Under the pieces are notes generated by a model. That model made no database searches. It was given only the letters and a program-made list of their open reading frames with translations, and was not told the DNA's origin. DNA of 64,000 nt. Source: Paraphaeosphaeria minitans. Taxonomy: Eukaryota; Ascomycota; Dothideomycetes; Pleosporales; Didymosphaeriaceae. The stretch lies in assembly GCA_015832175.1 (NCBI GenBank), contig WJXW01000004.1, positions 1,922,001 to 1,986,000 on the forward strand, read 5' to 3'. Position numbers and translations under genes: made by a program. Positions 1 to 11,121 of this stretch are shown here, piece after piece (position 1 is the stretch's first letter; every line of letters starts with the position of its first letter).

Positions 1-1681
1 GCTCTCGGCGGGCAGGTTGGCCAAGAGGCGCACGGGGAACACGCCCGTCCAGATGGCGCCGGCGATGGTGGAGCCGATGGCGGAGCCCACGGAGATGAGC
101 ATGGCCTCGGTGGCGAGCAGGGCGGGGTAGTCCTGCTGCTTGGAGACCGTCATGAGGGTCGTCTGCTCCGAGATGACAAGGATGCCGCCGCCGAAGGCGA
201 TGAAGACGAGGCACATGACAATGTATCCGACGTTGACGTCGGGCTGGCGGAAGTGGATCATGAGGCCAACGCCGAGGATAGTGAGAGGCACGCCAATGAA
301 GAAGGAGTACACCTTGAGCTTGCCGTAGTAGCGGAGCGCGACGCCGTAAATCAGACTGCACGTGCAGGAGCCCATGGTGTACGTGTTGTTGATGTAACCG
401 GCGTAGAGGACGGGCTGGTTGAATACGACGATGAGCAAGGAGTAGAGGTACGAGTCCCAGACGTACCAGCCGACGTAGAGCGAGAAGGCCATGGTGTAGG
501 TGAAGATGACGGTGCGGTTTTTGAGCAGGTGCCACGGCACAAAGGTGACGGGGGCGCCGTACTTCTCCCATAGGCAGAAGGCGACTAGAAGGAGGAAACC
601 GAAGATGATGAAGCAGATGATCAAGGGCGACTTCCATGTGTCTTTCTGGAAGCTGTAGAGGTTGAAGGCCAGCAGGAAGAGCGCGAGACCGGTGGCAAGG
701 ACCAGCAGACCGACAACGTCAAACTCGACGACGTAGTACTTGAGTGATTTGAAGAAGCCGCCACGGCTTGGTTCCTCAGTGAGCAGACCCTGAGCGCGAG
801 CCTTCCTGTTGTTCTTCATAAACAGCCAGATGAGCGGCGCGGCAACGAAAGGTATAATGATTGCGAACATGCCGAATCCCCACTTGAATCCGATGCCACC
901 CTCGGCAAGTACCCGGGCCATTGCAGGAGGGTACACCCATGTGGTGATGAGCCAAGGCGAAGAAACGAAGCCGAGGAAAAATGCTCGGTTACGAAGCTTG
1001 GAAGTGTCGGCGATGAAGATGGTGATGGAAAAGTCGACCATGTTGTAACCGGCAGACCAGAAGGTCATGGCTGCGCAGTACGTTTGGACGTTCTTGCAAC
1101 CTGCCATCATGACTAGACCCATGACGCAGCTGCCAACGCCGATAGACAGAGCCAATGGCCGGCCCCAGATGTTCATGATCTTGGCGTATGGGAGTTTCCA
1201 GATACCGGCAACGAGACTTGCGATGACGCTAGTCAACGCAGTCAAGGAATGGGCTTCGAAAGAGGAGGTAACGTAAGGCGTCAAGAGATAGACGCTGCTC
1301 GACGTGAAGGCAAGGATCCAGGCCAGGCACCATACGCTGTGACAGAGTCAGTACGATTCTACTCAAAGTTGAGCTTCGAACTCACTTCACGTAGGCCAGC
1401 AGGATCTCCTTCTTCGTCCAAACCAAGGTCAAAGCCTGTGCCTTACGCACACCGGCCTCAGCGGTGGTGTCGACCTTGTTGAGAGAATCATCGTCGGTCT
1501 CCTCCTCAGAACGAGGAGCACCCAGCTTCTCATCCAGAGGTCGCCGACCCGCATCCATGCTGGTAGTGTTGCCATCATAAGAAGCAGGAACATCGGCGAC
1601 ATCCTTCTCGGTCATGGTGGCATCGCGGCCATTCTTGCTGACCAAAGCAGCCGAGGTGAGGCCTCTGAAGCTGATACCCAT
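1..1681 (-). CDS. MFS siderophore-iron transporter (3' end beyond window)
   Basis: Imports ferric-siderophore complexes across the plasma membrane (Sit1/MirB-type MFS family). Two exons are visible: 1386-1681 and 1-1336, with a 49-bp intron (GTGAGT...CACAG) joining in phase. About 543 residues can be read before the left edge cuts the C terminus. The N-terminal tail of roughly 80 residues is hydrophilic and acidic, followed by the family-typical stretch around GVRKAQALTLVW just before the first membrane segment. Ten or more hydrophobic segments follow, including the YMVDFSITIFIADTSKLRNR-type loop (seen as NMVDFSITIFIADTS) and the motif GFKWGFGMFAIIIP. The start was chosen at MGISFRG; longer in-frame translation upstream looks non-coding. 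Two SreA-type GATA sites lie upstream, which supports iron control. The exact siderophore substrate cannot be told from sequence. Confidence 0.9.
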
Positions 1682-1734
1682 CTTGTCCACACGTGCAAGT
1701 CCTCGAGGGATTAGTGAGAGGGGCGTGTGAAAAG

Positions 1735-1743
1735 ATCTGATAA
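1735..1743 (+). promoter_or_regulatory. SreA-type GATA site (ATCTGATAA)
   Basis: Exact match to ATCWGATAA, the element bound by the iron-sensing GATA repressors SreA/Sre1/Urbs1 of filamentous fungi. It lies 54-62 bp upstream of the siderophore transporter start codon. A second, looser GATA box (ATTGATAAG) begins three bases after it. Binding in this species is inferred. Confidence 0.7.
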
Positions 1744-2226
1744 AGATTGATAAGATCCGAGGGCTTGCGCGAGACACCGGCAGGTAGATATACTGGCGTC
1801 GGTAATAGAGCTGCGGCAGGCGAATTGCAGGGTTCACTGACGCTGCAGACCCCGGTGATCGGCTCTTGCAAGCGTGTGAGCCGAGTCTTCTTTGGTTTTA
1901 CGCAACGAAGGCACATCAACCTCTCGCGCAGGCACATGAAGAGGCGCTAGACTTGGGTTCCCACGTCGGGGCTCTCGCCCATTCCACCCATGCTGAAAAT
2001 TCAATCCATGGCATTATTGGATCGATGGGCAATCCAGAACAAGAATATGCGCAGACCGGCAAGCTCTCGTCGATGCGAAGCAACACGACCCCATTGTGGC
2101 AGCTCGACCGTTCATGACTAGTCCTAGTATGCACAGTGAGCTCCGACCCGACCACGCTTAGGCTGCTCACCGCGGACATGGAGCGGGGCGTGGCGTCGTT
2201 AGGAGCCAATTAGTAGCATCTAATCT

Positions 2227-2235
2227 TTATCAGAT
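2227..2235 (-). promoter_or_regulatory. Second SreA-type GATA site (ATCTGATAA, minus strand)
   Basis: TTATCAGAT on the plus strand reads ATCTGATAA on the minus strand, the strand of the siderophore transporter, about 550 bp upstream of its start. Two exact copies of this nine-base element in one promoter are typical of SreA-controlled siderophore genes; function here is inferred. Confidence 0.6.
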
Positions 2236-2935
2236 GAAGATTTTTCATCTAATCAGATCGATCCAGTAGCAACCCCATGTCCTGTCCAGTCGTACGTTTG
2301 GTTGCGCGGCCGCACCTCCATTGTCAAAGCGTGGGAAGGGACCCGATATCGGAAACAAGATGCTCCTATGGCTGAAGCAAAGGAGCACTGCAGCTTGGAG
2401 TCATACGACGTGGGCCTGCATTCCTTCGGCGCGATCCCGACCAGTAGCTCGCAGCTCCTTCATTCCTGATGTCTCGCTACAGGTCCTGGTCGGATTGTGA
2501 CAAGCTGTGCAAGAGCACGCGTCTGAATCCTTGGCTTGGCTGGGTAATGCGGACTTGTGGCGCTGGCTAGGCCCTTCGTCGGTGCTGGGCGTGGGTTTAC
2601 GTCGGACATGGTTGCAGGATTCGTACACAGCGAGAATATCTCTCGAATACGATTCAATAGATTTTATTCGTGAGCTCAGGCGATTCAGACGCGAGTAGAC
2701 TTGAGGACAGAACGACCCGTGGAGAAAGAAGCTGAGGCTGGACACAACATTGATTAGCCTGGCTGGAGCTCAGCGCTCCGCAAATCGTCATGCTCTGACG
2801 TGCGTTGGAAAAAAACAATGGGGTTTATCAATACGGATCGACGTTATAGTGGAAGGTTAATCCCGCTCAATGTAGTGGATGTGATGTACCGCAGTTGGGT
2901 CTGATATTCGGCGGAGGGTCGGCGGATGCGCAAAA

Positions 2936-2969
2936 ATCTAATCTGATCCTGAGACGGATCTAATCTGAT
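2936..2969. repeat. Direct repeat ATCTAATCTGAT x2
   Basis: The 12-mer ATCTAATCTGAT occurs at 2936-2947 and again at 2958-2969, 22 bp apart (two helical turns). It lies in the 1.6 kb gap between the siderophore transporter and the Mtg1 gene. Related ATCTAATC words occur at 2218-2260. The rest of 1744-3282 holds no convincing gene. Confidence 0.5.
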
Positions 2970-3282
2970 TGCGCCTCTGGAGCTCCAGTCGACCATTTCT
3001 CCCGCTCAGCTTGGGAACTTGCATCTCTCATAACCGAGGCCCGTGGGCTCCTGGCGCGGCGTTTCCGATGGCTGGAGCTGAGCCGAGTTTGCCGAAGTGT
3101 CCGCATGCCGGCCACTTCTGCTGGTCTTTTTTCGAAAAATGGAGAGCTTTGCAGACAGCTTTATGTCCAAGTAGAGATTGACTTTGCGTAGGACATTGAA
3201 ATGTGGAAGGCTTTGAGAGCTGCTTCTCTTCAAGAGGGCACAGTCGGAGGCGGTGCCTCGTTGTGCCATTCTTTCTTCCACC

Positions 3283-4368
3283 TCACACTTCACCCCTCAC
3301 CTTGTTTCTCGCTCGCCGTACCTCGCGCTGCGCTTTTCGTGCCTGGTTCATGCTGGGCACCCTTTCCTGCTCCGCCAGCTTGCTCACTTGTAGGCCTTCC
3401 TCGGTCACTCCATCGAGCAGGAACTTGCCCATGTCACCCGTCCTCCATCTCTGGATCATCCACAGTGCCGTGGCCTCCGTATCGGCCTTTCCGCCCTTAC
3501 CCAATCGTCCCGTCCTCCTCGCAATGCCCTCCAACAACTCTACGATGTCATTTGTAGGTCCGTGAACATATTCGGCGTAGAGGGTGGTGTCGATGAGGTT
3601 CATGTGATACAGGAGATAGTCGGCAAGCATTACAGGCGGGATAATGGAGTCCTTCACACTGCCACAAAGCGCGAGCTTCATCATTGCCTCTGCGTCCGGA
3701 ACATACGGTATGAAAACTCCAGGCGTATCGACGAGATAGACGCCGCCACCCACGCCCTTGTACCTCTTCCTGCTCGCCTCGTCCATGCTTTCCGCATCGT
3801 CCTCGCTGGGTATGATCTTGACTCCGCTGCCAATCTTCCTCGTGACGCCCGGCTGGGCGCCAGTCTTCGCGACCTTGCCTTTGCCTATGCCATGCGCGCG
3901 AAGCGCGTTGAGAAGCGTTGATTTGCCCACGTTCGGCATGCCCACCACAAGTAGCCTGTGTCCAACGAGCTTCCACCGCTGCTGCGCGTGCTCCCGCAGG
4001 AACTCCAGCAGCTTCTCCACGCTCCGCCTCCTGCTCGCCTTGCCCTCCTCGTCGCTGCTGTTCCTGATAAACATTGTTGGCGTCGGCGCATGCCACTTCG
4101 CGATGACCTCCTCATTTCTGCCATCGCGAGCCAGCCCGCCGAGGTCGCGCTTCGTGTACACGACGAGTCGTTCCTTTCCTTCGAGAGACTCTTCAAAGAG
4201 CGGATTGCGCGACGTGAGCGGAACGCGGTAGTCGCGGCATTCGATGACGAGGTCGATGCTGGAGAGAAGGGTCTTCATCTTTTGCAGACCAGACTTGTGG
4301 TGGCCTAGGAAGTAGGAGCGCGGCAGGTGCGAGAGTGAGGGGAAAGCGGCGCGAGGAACGAAAGACAT
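3283..4368 (-). CDS. MTG1: Mitochondrial ribosome-associated GTPase 1 (YlqF/MTG1 family)
   Basis: Intronless gene for a 361-residue circularly permuted GTPase that helps late assembly of the mitochondrial large ribosomal subunit. The G motifs come in permuted order: G4 as TKRD (about residues 72-75), then the P loop GMPNVGKS (about 143-150), the G2 threonine in GAQPGVTRK, and G3 as DTPG (about 214-217). The family signature before G4, ECRDYRVPLTSRNP, is present. The N terminus is basic and rich in Ser and aromatic residues, in line with a mitochondrial presequence. The C terminus ends in a short basic helix. Length and motif spacing fit the fungal family. No close neighbour shares the pathway. 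Confidence 0.93.
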   Translation of the reverse strand: MSFVPRAAFPSLSHLPRSYFLGHHKSGLQKMKTLLSSIDLVIECRDYRVPLTSRNPLFEESLEGKERLVVYTKRDLGGLARDGRNEEVIAKWHAPTPTMFIRNSSDEEGKASRRRSVEKLLEFLREHAQQRWKLVGHRLLVVGMPNVGKSTLLNALRAHGIGKGKVAKTGAQPGVTRKIGSGVKIIPSEDDAESMDEASRKRYKGVGGGVYLVDTPGVFIPYVPDAEAMMKLALCGSVKDSIIPPVMLADYLLYHMNLIDTTLYAEYVHGPTNDIVELLEGIARRTGRLGKGGKADTEATALWMIQRWRTGDMGKFLLDGVTEEGLQVSKLAEQERVPSMNQARKAQREVRRARNKVRGEV

Positions 4369-4554
4369 GTTGGATATTTGGTGGTTGAATTAGATATGTA
4401 TAAGTCTATAGTCTTGGATGTGCGCAATGGCGCGTCTCGAAGCTACCGGCTCATAGCGACGAAGGTGAGCGGGTGGCAGTAGTCTATTAGGTGCGCTCGT
4501 CGGGAGGGGAGTATGCCTATTGCCTTTCTGCAGCGTCGAGATGGGTAGCAGCAA

Positions 4555-4893
4555 TTAATTTGGGGCCGTTGCGCAGAATCCAGGAAAGTTGAACGACTGT
4601 GTTGACGACGACGCCGAGGCCCGCGACATTTTGCAGTCGCGAGTCATAAAGCTAGCCGCGCTAGCGTGGCTCGAGTCATTTCCATCATCCCGAACTTCCA
4701 GACCGCGTCGATAATCATCTGCTTCGTCGTCCCCTATAACTTCCTCGTACATGTAGAAAGCCTCGTAACCGTCGTCCTCTTCGCCTTCGCTCACCGATTC
4801 CTGGAAGTAAGAGGCCCAGAACGCAATCTCTTCGGGATCCCACCCCTCACGCTGGAGCATGGCCATGTACAAGATAAGTTTGGATATAGCCAT
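4555..4893 (-). CDS. Small acidic hypothetical protein
   Basis: ATG-initiated 112-residue frame. The N-terminal 30 residues look like a folded segment (YMAMLQREGWDPEEIAFW), followed by a very acidic middle (EGEEDDGYEAF, DDEADDY) and a Ser/Ala-rich tail. I recognise no family. It runs the same way as Mtg1 and ends 187 bp upstream of the Mtg1 start. Support is composition only; the last third could be non-coding if an unseen intron is present. An overlapping plus-strand frame (4666-5076) has a composition typical of antisense translation and was not accepted. Confidence 0.4.
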   Translation of the reverse strand: MAISKLILYMAMLQREGWDPEEIAFWASYFQESVSEGEEDDGYEAFYMYEEVIGDDEADDYRRGLEVRDDGNDSSHASAASFMTRDCKMSRASASSSTQSFNFPGFCATAPN

Positions 4894-5156
4894 ATTTACT
4901 GCAAAAGAGGTAAAAAAAAATACTCACGGGGGGCTGGGAGGTCATACATAGGAAATCATGTATGGACAGACACCTTCGTGGGTTCACAGCCAGCGTGGCA
5001 TCCAACGCACAACCGACCACCAACCGCGTCGAACGTCGCGCTGGCTATTCAGTGCATGATGTCTCCAATCCAGTAATGTTTCAATGTTACTCAACGATTA
5101 TATGCTGCCGAATCAGCTCCAATTTTCCGATGTTCATCAAGCCTCCCTTTCCAATC

Positions 5157-6037
5157 TCATCCCGTCCATTCCCCTTCAGACTTTCTCTTCGTACACTCCG
5201 CCAACTCTTCCCATGTCATATCCCCTGACAAGTACCTCCGCGTTTCCCACTCATCCTCCCCCATCACGCCCCCAATTGTCACCCAGAACGCCGCAAACTC
5301 CTCTCCCAATACTTCTCCCCTTAATTCCTTCTCCCAATTAGTCTCCTCCACCCCATCCGTCGCGCATTCTCTGCCAATATCCACCTCCATAGCCTCGTCC
5401 TCCTCGTCCTCCTCGTACTCCCCATCCTCCTCATCCTCCTCATCCTCCCCATCCACGCTCTCTCCTGTCTATGGCTATGCGACACCCACCCATACGCCGG
5501 AGACACCCACATCCCGCCGTCCTCCTTCTTCCCACCAATCAATGTCCCCCTCTTCCTCCGCTTCCTGACCGCCTCATGAAACTGCTCATCCGTAATCCGC
5601 GGCCCATACCGCCCCAGCACCTTCCGCACCTTGCGCACACGCGCTGCCTCCCGCGGTGCCATGAGTGCGCGGCGATAGGTGTACGATTGGACGTGTTTGG
5701 AGCGTAGGGTGTAGTCCCTATTTGTGCTGCGGCGTAGCAGAGCGATGCTGCCCTTCAATTTGGCCTGTTGGCGGGGCTTCAGAGAGGCGTATTGGGGCAT
5801 ACAGCCTATAGGATATCGTAGGAGGAAGCGACGTGCGTCGAGGAGTTTATTGGAGGGTGTGACGTGATCAGAGTGGCTGCGTTGGCGAAGGTCGCCGGTC
5901 TCCGGGTGGAGCCGTGGATTTCGTATGGGGGCGTTGGTCGTTAGGGCTGGTTTATAGGCGGACGGTACAGCCGTAGTCATTGCAGTCTGTCTGCTTGCGG
6001 GCCGGTTGGTAGCGACAGTCTGGATCTTGTTGACCAT
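5157..6037 (-). CDS. Uncharacterised basic-N / acidic-C protein
   Basis: Best read as two exons, 5536-6037 and 5157-5464, with a 71-bp intron (GTGGGA...GACAG), giving 269 residues. The first exon is strongly basic, with KPRQQAKLKGS and a helix-like run ending in EAVRKRRKRGT. The second starts with a long Glu/Asp run (about 25 of 30 residues acidic), then a more ordinary stretch, EEFAAFWVTIGGVMGEDEW. Without splicing, the first frame would run on for 238 residues through Arg-rich nonsense that is simply the shifted reading of the GAG/GAT repeats, so I prefer the spliced form. Nuclear or mitochondrial location is possible but not shown. No family recognised. Confidence 0.5.
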
Positions 6038-7688
6038 AGTGGAAGCGGCGGATGAGAGTACTAAAGGGCTTCCGCGGTGGATTCGGTGCTGGGTGCGAGG
6101 GCAGGGCGCCGAGCCGTGGATGTGGTGGCGCTGCGGGTATTGTGGCGGCTTTCCTGGCGTAGGTAGTACTCGCGCCGATACCTACACTTTTCGATCTGCC
6201 TGAGGAGCGGTGGGGCCATCTTGTGGTGAGGTTGTTGGTTCAATTGGCCAAGTGGGCCGCTCTGTCGGGTCTCGAGAAGTAGTTGCCGGAGACGATTCCC
6301 GGTGGCTGGAAGAAAGGACTCGAACGGAGGGTTGGGCCCTTGTAACTGCTTACGCGCTGTTGCTGAAGCTGGTGGGAGAGTGAGTGCGGCTGGACAGGTG
6401 GGTGGTTCTGTTCAAAGGTCGATTGTGGGAGATGAACAGACCGACTAAGAAACGGTCCCAAGGGCAATCGTTCTATGATGCTCTGTCCCCTTGGTCGTGG
6501 TTTCTATGACGCCGTACTGAACAGGGCGGTTTAGCTGATGTGCAGAATCGTATAATGATTTTGAGCCGTGCACAAGTTTAACTTAGCGAAACACGGGATT
6601 TGCTACTGCGAAAGTGCACAACTCCGGTTGCGCACAACAGGTGAAACACGAAGTCATGTGATATGTGAGATTGCTATGTAATGATGTGGAAATCGCTGTG
6701 CAAATGAAAATGCAAAGTAGGGGAACAAAAACTGCTCTGAGATATTCACGAATGATTAACTTCGTAATATATCCGCACACAGCCCCGGGTTTGGATGGGC
6801 TAACCCTATTTGGGAGACTATTTCGAGCTGCTTTGTTGACATGGTGTCGTCTCACCGCTCTTGGAACAGATAAGGGCGATACTTAGACACTGCGCTCGCC
6901 TTTGTTCATTCTCCTGAACGAATCAGCACACAAGACGCGCACAATACCACTGCGCACCTCACTGAAGATAAAAGCAACATGCTCTCCCTCTCTTCTCCCT
7001 AACCTACTCTCGACCCATTCCCGAAATTAGTACACCCTCCTCTCAATCTCATTGCAAGACTCTTTCTACCTGCCACTGCTTAACTTTGTCTTCTCAATCC
7101 TAATGCCATGAATAGTATCTTCACTATCTGCCTTTGCTAAGTTGCACTCCACTAGATGCTTTCATTCGTAGCGACCAATCTTCCGATTCACCTGCAAGAG
7201 TGGCGTGTGTATGGAGGATAAAAGAAACACGGCGATACAGAAGCCAGACAAGACAATACAGAGGTGTACGTGGGTGCCGGAGTGGGTTGTCTGCAGGGAT
7301 GAGGGGTCACCGGGGTGGCTAAAGCGGCGATGTCGTCTTCGACATCATTTACGATTGTAGCGCTCGGCATCACCAATGTTTCGAAAAGCTGACGTGACGA
7401 GAGCTCGAGACTTGCCATCCTGATCGACACTCTCAGATATGATTGAATCATTACTGCATGGCTGTATCAGTTCACCCGTACCTTTGTTTTAACTGTTGCT
7501 ACCCTGTTCTCCTTCCAAGACGGTACAACGCTGTCTCACCAAGCCATAGGACAATTTATAGACATGCACCTCAATATAGTAATAACACTAAGTATGACGT
7601 TGACTTCTGGATTCAGCAAAGCGTAAAACCTCGATTTAACTTATCGTCATTCATCTCTTAAGCCTACCATATATGCAGGACGCACTAC
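6038..7688. other. Intergenic, no gene seen
   Basis: About 1.65 kb between two minus-strand genes. It holds only short frames of shadow-like composition and no tRNA or repeat that I can recognise. The pyrimidine-rich stretch at 6970-7090 has no clear role. Confidence 0.5.
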
Positions 7689-9413
7689 CTACACTTTTCT
7701 AAACACAGGATACAAATCTCCGACCTGCATCGGCACGATGCCGAAGCTGACGTACGAATCAATATTCTCAGGCTCCAGCGCCACGAACGCAACTCCAGCA
7801 TTCTTCTGCGCAGTGCTCACAAAGAAGCTACCAGCAGGAAGCGTCACCTCTTGGGTGAGTGTACTGGTCGTAACCGTGTTCAGAATGGCGCCCTCATAAT
7901 AACTCTTTCCAAGTTGTGACGACGTGACGTTGTACACCTCCACATCTCCCTTGAAACCTTCATCCATCGTCCGAACCTCCAATCCAGAGATGCGCAGGCG
8001 CTCGGCGAGATCAGCCCATGCGCGGGGAATGATGTACCCCTTGGCTCTGGCACGGGTCAAGTTTGCGGTCGCGGGTGTTGTGGATGCGAATTCGACGGGT
8101 AGTTGCACGACATCGCCGGTACGGCGGTCGACCATCGTGTACATCCTGTTCGCGAATCCCGTATAGTCCGTTATCACGATGTCCTCATGACTCTCCTCAA
8201 ATTCACTGATCGCGCTTGAGATCGTGTCATACACCTCTTGCTTCTGGTCTCGTGCTGTTTGTAACACGCCAAGGATCATTTGCAAACCCGCCAAAGTCCT
8301 CCGGGCGAACGATTGACTGGCGATGCCGATACCACGTGTCTCGAAAAGGAAGGTAACGCATTGTGTTAGGCCCATGGCGTTGCGTCCGATCTTTCCATCC
8401 GTGCCGGCTTCTTCGAGACGTGGTGGGTTGGTGCGTGCAGCGGTCATGTAGGGTTCGCCTCTCAGACCTTTCGACAGCAGAGAGGCATTTATGGCTGGTG
8501 CAAAGACGCTCTCAGACAGATCGCGAATAGATGAATGGATGTTGAGGTTCTTGGCGGCGCTGTACATGCCATCTGCTGCGTTGCTGTAATTAACCGAATA
8601 GCGCGTTGCTGCGCCATACTCATGCATGTCGACGGCAATGTGGGGCGAGAACGTGCTGAACCACTTTTTGATGTCACGAGTCTGCTGACGTGCGAGCTTG
8701 GTGTGGTCCCTGTTAGGATCGAAGTTTGTGGCAAGGGTACGCTGGAAATAAGCATTTCCGTCGGGGTTGTAGCGTGGCAGAACGACAATATCCATTGCTT
8801 CGAGGAAGGTGGCTGCCCATGTTGCGTTGGCGTCCATGGCTCCTAACAGTGCAAGAGTGGCCTCATCACCAGCGGGCTCGTTGCCGTGGACGGATCCTTG
8901 GATCCAGACTCTAAGTTTTCCTGTGTCACAGGCGACGGCAGAGGTATTTTGTGAAGACGAAAGATAGACATATGGAAATGTCTTGCCTTCTTCGCTCAGA
9001 AAATCTGCCTCATTGAAGGACATCCAAGATGGATTGTTTGCAGCGAGATGGCTCAAGAAAGATGCTAGAAACTATGTCAGTTCGAGGTTTGTGAGATTGC
9101 AACAAATTGACCATACTAAGTTCGTCCTGGCTTGTTGCGCCTTCGCTTCCTGTAAACCAGCCTGGATCAAAGGAAGCATTCCCACTCTTCAAAAATGCAG
9201 GACTGAGTGGGGTGGTATTTGGCGAGGGAAATGCTTTTTGCTCCACCAGTTGTGAGTCGAAATTTATATCTGCAAAAGGCGGAGATAGTTAGTGTACGTC
9301 TGACATGGAATTGCAGCTATTAACTTACTGACGTGATTCTCTCCATACTGCGATTGAGCAAATGCTGAAGATGCGAACAGGGCCAACTGCGCGGCTCTCG
9401 TGTTGGTGAACAT
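7689..9413 (-). CDS. Secreted M14 zinc carboxypeptidase
   Basis: Three exons (9329-9413, 9117-9269, 7689-9064; introns of 59 and 52 bp) join in phase to give 537 residues. It begins with a signal peptide (MFTNTRAAQLALFASSAFA). The fold is the M14 metallocarboxypeptidase: zinc ligands His139 and Glu142 in GSVHGNEPAG, the third ligand His227 in VDMHEYG, and the catalytic glutamate Glu321 in FLFETRGIG. A beta-rich C-terminal region of about 190 residues follows. It should remove C-terminal residues from peptides outside the cell; whether it prefers aliphatic or aromatic ends cannot be read. The start is fixed by the signal peptide in exon 1; a single-exon reading would lose it. Potential N-glycosylation sites (NAT, NAS) are common. 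Confidence 0.9.
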
Positions 9414-9959
9414 CCTGTTCCGGTTGAGGAACCCTTTACGGACTGAATGATGTTTGGGGCGCCAGCTTTATCTTCTTCTTCAAACCTCTTCGCGATTGAG
9501 CTACGTCAGTCCAGGACGCGTATTGCCCGTTGAAGGCCCTCGCCAAGAGAAGGGACATGGAAAGCCTCTTGGCTGCCGACTCTCCTGCCCATTTGGGGAT
9601 CACTCACAGGTTCGCGGTTATCTTCATTTTCGCATGTACCGAGCCGTAGGGGTGTCATGTGTTATGGTAGTTTCTCGTACTCACCCCATGTTGTGGTGTG
9701 GTAGACTAGTCGTTCCTGGGTGGAGGTGGGAAGAACCAAGAGATCGGCGTCTTGCCGAAGCTTGCGGGGGTGGCACTCGCCAGTCTACGATAACGACTCA
9801 GGGCACCCTCCATTCTACCGTACCCCCAACAACAACAACAATGTCATCAAATCCCATTGAGGGGTTTCGCTTTAATGATGCAATGTTAAATAAATGCTGA
9901 TCGCATCTAAGCTGTCCTCCATTTTCTATTGTTTAGGTAAAGTAAAGCCCTACACTTCA
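9414..9959. other. Intergenic, no gene seen
   Basis: Promoter side of the carboxypeptidase gene. A 148-residue plus-strand frame at 9454-9900 has no recognisable features and lacks a plausible upstream region; not accepted. Confidence 0.4.
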
Positions 9960-10262
9960 CTACTTCAATTTCGCAACCATCACCCTGAACCAATGCGTCG
10001 TCTGTCCAGTCTCATCGCTTATCAGCCTACACTCCCTTAGACCTACCGCAAGAGGATTCATGTCTCGAGTTGTACTCCATTCCGGCCGCAAGCCAGCAGT
10101 CTTGAGTTCTCGCACATTGTATTCTACATCACGCTGTGCATCCAGCACATTCCAGTATGCTTGTGTGATGTCAGTAGTTCGCTGCCCAGTGTGGTTGTAG
10201 TGGTCGTGCAAAACGACCCAGGTGATCATCTCCGGTGGAGAACCTGTTGTAGGCGATAGCAT
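9960..10262 (-). CDS. Small hypothetical protein
   Basis: A 100-residue ATG frame without introns. Its composition looks protein-like: mixed charged and aromatic residues, with WVVLHDHYNHTG near the N terminus and TTHWFRVMVAKLK at the end, which could be paired beta strands. No signal peptide or membrane segment. I do not recognise the family. It is isolated, with 546 bp to the carboxypeptidase promoter on one side and an unannotated gap on the other. The chance that it is a random frame is real. Confidence 0.45.
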   Translation of the reverse strand: MLSPTTGSPPEMITWVVLHDHYNHTGQRTTDITQAYWNVLDAQRDVEYNVRELKTAGLRPEWSTTRDMNPLAVGLRECRLISDETGQTTHWFRVMVAKLK

Positions 10263-11121
10263 GGTGGGGTTTTTGTTCGTGTTGCTGAGGAACTGGTGTT
10301 CTCAATTTCGGGAGTCGGTTTGGTATAAAGAAGCAGGAGACGACAGATGCTGCTGGGTTATATACCTTTTGCACTGGCGCAAGAATTTCTCTGCATAGAC
10401 AACCTGCGTAAGGGATGTCACTCTTCACGTTTCCACATCTTCCATCTTCAACGTCACAAGACAAGTGCTTGGCTGCTCATAGATTACCGTAATTCGCAAG
10501 AGCATTGAATATAGCACGCTTCGGACCAGCAGATGTAACGGTATCGATATCAGGTGCATCACTGACGCGTCACTACCCTATTCATCGCATGGGCGCTCTA
10601 CAGAGGCATCTTGGGCGCGCTTCTCAGTCTTCCTATTCTATTTGCAGCTTTTACCCAACTGTTGAGCGAATTCAGAGATCTAACCACCCTGTCCGCATGA
10701 ACGGTGCCAAGATTGGTTCTCAGAAGACAGAACCAGATAACCCCCATCACGCCGCTCATTGAGAAGCATTGCATGCCTTCACAACCACAAATATGCGTTT
10801 CAAAAGATCCCACGCAAAGTTGGTGATGATACAACTCCCTCTTGCGTATCACACCCAACACGCCGTTTGTCAAACGTTCTTCACTAGAGGCTGTCATGTT
10901 GTCGACCACAACACACACCCAGCAAAGCACGAACCCACTTAACTTCACATATCCGTACCATCATCACCCAGTAACGTTCCACTCTAGCTCATCACCCGCC
11001 TCCCCGTCAAACACCCACCATAAATCCAACATCGCCGCCGATTCCATCTCTTTCGACTAGTCAGCCCGCCCACTCCGTACCACCAAACCAACCACCAAAC
11101 CCACCCCCAAACCAATACACC
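10263..11121. other. Intergenic, no gene seen
   Basis: Separates two small opposite-strand genes. The last 200 bp are C/A-rich (CCAAACC-type words), as is common in fungal promoters. No RNA gene seen. Confidence 0.4.

Noticed and set aside
9454..9900. 148-codon plus-strand frame over the carboxypeptidase promoter
   Set aside because: Composition and position point to chance; no splice-linked partner.
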